Of a stretch of DNA of 64,000 nucleotides, positions 61,661 through 64,000 are shown piece after piece (within the stretch, counting starts at the first letter, position 1; every line of letters starts with the position of its first letter). The position numbers were made by a program, and so were the translations under genes. Source of the stretch: Tenacibaculum larymnensis (GTDB taxonomy: Bacteria > Bacteroidota > Bacteroidia > Flavobacteriales > Flavobacteriaceae); contig NZ_JAIWJY010000004.1 of assembly GCF_028829235.1 (NCBI RefSeq), forward strand, positions 62,001-126,000, written 5' to 3'. The notes below the pieces were generated by a model. It was not told where the DNA came from. It was given only the letters and a program-made list of their open reading frames with translations, and searched no databases.

Positions 61661-62866
61661 TTATAGTGTAACGCTTTCTTGATTCTTAAGAATATCTTCC
61701 ATAGTTTCCCTTTTCCTAATCAAATAATCTTTTCCTTTGTAAATCATAACTTCAGCGGGTCTAAACCTTGAATTATAATTTGAAGCCATAGAAAAACAAT
61801 AAGCACCTGCATTATGGAAACATAATATATCGTCTTCAGATATTTCGTTGATTCTTCTATTAGAACCAAAGGTGTCATTTTCACAAATATATCCAACGAT
61901 ACTATAAAAACGTTCTCTTCCTTTTGGGTTAGATAGGTTTTCTATGTAATGATAAGAATTGTAAAACATAGGGCGGATTAAGTGATTCAAGCCACTATCA
62001 ATACCAGCAAAAACTGTAGAAGTTGTTTGTTTAATAACATTCACTTTAGCTAAAAAATATCCAGCCTCACTCACTAAAAATTTTCCAGGCTCAAACATTA
62101 GCGTAACTTCCTTGCCGTAGTTTTTGCAAAATTCATTAAATCGTGTAGATAATTTTTTACCTAATTCATTTATATCAGTTGAAATATCATCTTTTTTGTA
62201 AGGAACTTTAAACCCACTACCAAAATCAATAAAGTCAATATCTTTGAATTGTCTTGCTGTATCAAATAAAATTTCTGTAGCTCTTAAAAAAGTATCAATA
62301 TCTAAAATATCAGAACCAGTATGCATATGTATTCCATTAATATGCATTCCTGTATTTTCAACAACTCTTTTTATATGAGGTACTTGATGAATTGAAATTC
62401 CAAACTTAGAATCGATATGACCTACAGATATTTTACTGTTTCCACCAGCCATTACATGCGGGTTGATACGAATACAAACAGGAATTTTTGGGTGTTTTTG
62501 TCCGAATAACTCTAAAATAGATAAGTTATCAATATTAATTTGAACCCCTAATTTAGCTACTTCTTCTATTTCTTGTAGTGAAACTCCATTAGGTGTATAT
62601 ATAATTTCATGAGGTTCAAAACCTGCTAATAAACCAAGTTTAACTTCTTGAATAGAAACTGTATCCAAACCACTGTTAAGCTTATTGAAAACCTTTAAGA
62701 TATTAATGTTTGATAATGCCTTAACTGCATAATTAATCTTTACATTTTTAACTTTTGAAAAAGCAGATGTTATCTTTTTATACTGAGAAATAATTTTTTC
62801 AGTGTCGTAAACATACAAAGGTGACTGATACTTATCAGCTAGCTTTAAAAGGTCTTGTCTATTCAT
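61661..62866 (-). CDS. lysA: Diaminopimelate decarboxylase
   Basis: 401 residues, fold-type III PLP enzyme. The PLP Lys49 is in INYAVKALSNINIL. HMHTGSDI, the glycine loop IDFGSGFKVPY, EPGKFLVSEAGYFL, the catalytic Cys in GYICENDTFGSNR and the Tyr in FHNAGAYCFSMASNYNSRF are all LysA signatures. It makes L-lysine from meso-diaminopimelate in the cytoplasm. A TACTTTTG -7 box at 62886-62893 (minus strand) lies 20 bp upstream. No lysine riboswitch is visible in its short leader. It is flanked on both sides by the AGGGG-loop RNA candidates, which are on the opposite strand. Confidence 0.95.
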   Translation of the reverse strand: MNRQDLLKLADKYQSPLYVYDTEKIISQYKKITSAFSKVKNVKINYAVKALSNINILKVFNKLNSGLDTVSIQEVKLGLLAGFEPHEIIYTPNGVSLQEIEEVAKLGVQINIDNLSILELFGQKHPKIPVCIRINPHVMAGGNSKISVGHIDSKFGISIHQVPHIKRVVENTGMHINGIHMHTGSDILDIDTFLRATEILFDTARQFKDIDFIDFGSGFKVPYKKDDISTDINELGKKLSTRFNEFCKNYGKEVTLMFEPGKFLVSEAGYFLAKVNVIKQTTSTVFAGIDSGLNHLIRPMFYNSYHYIENLSNPKGRERFYSIVGYICENDTFGSNRRINEISEDDILCFHNAGAYCFSMASNYNSRFRPAEVMIYKGKDYLIRKRETMEDILKNQESVTL

Positions 62867-62885
62867 TTACTTTAATATTTATCGG

Positions 62886-62893
62886 CAAAAGTA
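62886..62893 (-). promoter_or_regulatory. Predicted -7 box of lysA
   Basis: On the minus strand TACTTTTG, an exact TAnnTTTG match. The predicted start is near 62882, giving a leader of about 16 nt. Confidence 0.55.
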
Positions 62894-62951
62894 TAGAGGT
62901 GACTGATTACAAAAAATAAAATGAAAGAAATTTACAAATTTGTGTTTTTTT

Positions 62952-62970
62952 GTAAAATTAGGGGTTTTAC
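62952..62970 (+). other. Additional AGGGG-loop hairpin upstream of RNA copy 2
   Basis: GTAAAA (62952-62957) and TTTTAC (62965-62970) enclose the loop TTAGGGG. It resembles the hairpins of the two RNA candidates but stands alone, 36 bp upstream of the promoter element at 62988, with no promoter or terminator of its own that I can see. Confidence 0.35.
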
Positions 62971-62987
62971 GTCTAGGCAAAAGGGAA

Positions 62988-63026
62988 TTTTCCTATAACA
63001 TAATCCTTTAAAAAGAATCATATTTG
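62988..63026 (+). promoter_or_regulatory. Promoter of the AGGGG-loop small RNA copy 2
   Basis: CATATTTG (63019-63026) is one base from TAnnTTTG. TTTTCCT at 62988-62994 lies exactly 35 bp before the TTTG (63023), as at the other two sites. Confidence 0.5.
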
Positions 63027-63029
63027 CCA

Positions 63030-63125
63030 TGAAATAAAATTAAGGGGATTTATTTCAAACAGAATGATATTTTTTTAAGGGGTAAAAATATCATAAAAAA
63101 CTCTAGCTTCCGCTAGAGTTTTTGA
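63030..63125 (+). ncRNA. Candidate small RNA with two AGGGG-loop hairpins (copy 2)
   Basis: Hairpin 1: TGAAATAAA (63030-63038) against TTTATTTCA (63049-63057), nine perfect pairs, loop ATTAAGGGGA. Hairpin 2: ATGATATTTTT (63064-63074) against AAAAATATCAT (63084-63094), eleven perfect pairs, loop TTAAGGGGT. Hairpin 3: AAAAACTCTAGC/GCTAGAGTTTTT (63096-63107 and 63112-63123), an intrinsic terminator that also suits pepT on the other strand. It starts 160 bp from the lysA start and points away from lysA. No open frame longer than two codons begins at its ATG. Confidence 0.6.
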
Positions 63126-63148
63126 TTTTATATATGTTGTGTGTAAAA

Positions 63149-64000
63149 TTAATTAAACTTTACAGCTACTTTTTGAGCAATTCCAACAATTACTTCACTA
63201 GCTTTAACAATACTTTCAGCAGGAACATATTCGTAACGACCATGAAAATTATGACCACCTGCAAAAATATTAGGACAAGGTAATCCTTTATAAGATAGCT
63301 GAGAACCATCAGTACCACCACGAATAGGTTTAATTAACGGAGTAATTCCCATATCTTTCATTACCTCTTCAGCAATATCAACAATGTGCATAACAGGAGT
63401 AACTTTTTCTTTCATGTTAAAATATTGATCTTTAATTTCAACAGAAACTAGTTTTTGTCCACGTTTAGCATTCAAAACTTCAGCTAAATCTAACATAGCT
63501 TTTTTACGATTGTTGAATTGATCCATATCATGATCTCTAATAATATAACTCAACGTAGTTTGCTCAACTTTACCTTCCATATGGTGTAAGTGGAAGAAAC
63601 CTTCATAACCAGTTGTTCTTTCAGGAACTTCATCTTCAGGTAAAGCATTGATAAACTCACTAGCAATAAGCATTGAATTAATCATTTTACCTTTAGCATA
63701 CCCAGGGTGTACAATTTTACCTTGAATAGTAACTGTAGCACCAGCAGCATTAAAGTTTTCGTATTCTAACTCACCAATTTGACTTCCGTCCATAGTATAA
63801 GCCCACTCAGCTCCAAACTTTTCTACATCAAACATGTGAGCTCCTTTACCAACTTCTTCATCAGGAGTAAAGCAAATACGGATTTTACCATGCTTAATTT
63901 CTGGGTTTTGGATTAAATATTCCATTGCAGAAACAATCTCAGTAACACCAGCTTTATCATCAGCACCTAATAAAGTAGTACCGTCTGTAGTAATGATAGT
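63149..64000 (-). CDS. pepT: Peptidase T (tripeptide aminopeptidase), C-terminal part, cut by window edge
   Basis: The visible 283 residues are the C-terminal two thirds of an M20 peptidase; the gene continues past 64000. Zinc and catalytic signatures present are [16 protein letters not shown] (at the edge), the catalytic [34 protein letters not shown] and the final [20 protein letters not shown] with [14 protein letters not shown]. These are diagnostic of PepT, which removes the N-terminal residue from tripeptides in the cytoplasm. The stop is 24 bp from the end of the RNA copy 2 terminator, which probably ends this transcript as well. Confidence 0.95.
   Translation of the reverse strand, partial: TIITTDGTTLLGADDKAGVTEIVSAMEYLIQNPEIKHGKIRICFTPDEEVGKGAHMFDVEKFGAEWAYTMDGSQIGELEYENFNAAGATVTIQGKIVHPGYAKGKMINSMLIASEFINALPEDEVPERTTGYEGFFHLHHMEGKVEQTTLSYIIRDHDMDQFNNRKKAMLDLAEVLNAKRGQKLVSVEIKDQYFNMKEKVTPVMHIVDIAEEVMKDMGITPLIKPIRGGTDGSQLSYKGLPCPNIFAGGHNFHGRYEYVPAESIVKASEVIVGIAQKVAVKFN

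Noticed and set aside
62867..63148. Lysine riboswitch upstream of lysA
   Set aside because: The predicted lysA leader is only about 16 nt, and the structured elements in this interval are on the opposite strand with their own terminator.
1..64000. CRISPR array, rRNA or tRNA genes, insertion sequences
   Set aside because: I found no regularly spaced repeats, no rRNA or tRNA signatures and no transposase or integrase-like proteins in the window.

Overview
The window is a chromosomal segment of a low-GC member of the Bacteroidota, almost certainly a marine Flavobacteriaceae (Tenacibaculum-like is my best guess; the genus is inference). Supporting signs are the very AT-rich coding sequence, Bacteroidota promoters with a TAnnTTTG -7 box, starts without strong Shine-Dalgarno sequences, CarboxypepD_reg-like and Oar-like outer-membrane proteins, DUF6702/DUF1572 proteins, a LytS/LytTR pair, an ABC permease fused to an M1 peptidase, and the gene order rel-fur-purA. 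I see no rRNA, tRNA, CRISPR array, transposase or integrase.

Layout. 1-4.1 kb (minus): M1 peptidase (cut by the window), a DUF6702 protein and four tandem secreted CarboxypepD_reg-like paralogues in an A-B-A-B order. 4.2-8.4 kb: lipoprotein, pepE, an unknown protein, a CDF-type cation transporter and folD. 8.4-12.4 kb: a four-helix-bundle (S23/IVP) gene flanked by CAGT-type repeats, ffh, a DUF1572 protein, msrB and an alpha/beta hydrolase. 12.5-20 kb: M48 lipoprotein protease, MFS (UMF1) transporter, RluA-type pseudouridine synthase, two tandem AMP-forming acyl-CoA ligases. 20-27.8 kb: a LytTR/LytS two-component system divergent from an ABC ATPase, an ABC permease-M1 peptidase fusion and an esterase-fold protein lacking its nucleophile serine. 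27.8-33.4 kb: a threonine operon (thrA, methyltransferase, thrB, thrC) preceded by an unlisted 32-residue leader peptide rich in Thr and Ile.

33.5-38.4 kb is the main accessory island: an unknown membrane/coiled-coil protein, a 63-bp attC-like imperfect palindrome, a small membrane protein, a lipoprotein and an 810-residue PAAR-lipase protein that looks like a type VI (or related) secretion effector with a candidate immunity gene. 38.7-47.6 kb: methyltransferase, class III aminotransferase, OstA/LptA-like protein, PLP decarboxylase, and a denitrification operon (NirK-cytochrome c lipoprotein, NirV-like protein, SCO1-like protein) with an FNR-like palindrome about 40 bp upstream of the predicted transcription start. 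47-52 kb: DUF1572 paralogue, purA, Fur-family regulator, rel. 52-64 kb: TPM-domain protein, ECF sigma/anti-sigma-like/barrel operon, fatty acid hydroxylase, rpsF-rpsR-rplI, an Oar-like TonB receptor, lysA and pepT (cut by the window).

The most unusual observation is a set of intergenic small-RNA candidates. Those at about 61.55 and 63.03 kb flank lysA and have the same architecture: two hairpins each displaying AGGGG in the loop, then an intrinsic terminator, with stems that differ in sequence but keep their pairing. Both, and a third structurally different candidate at about 53.29 kb, share an identically spaced upstream signature TTTTCCT-N28-TTTG.
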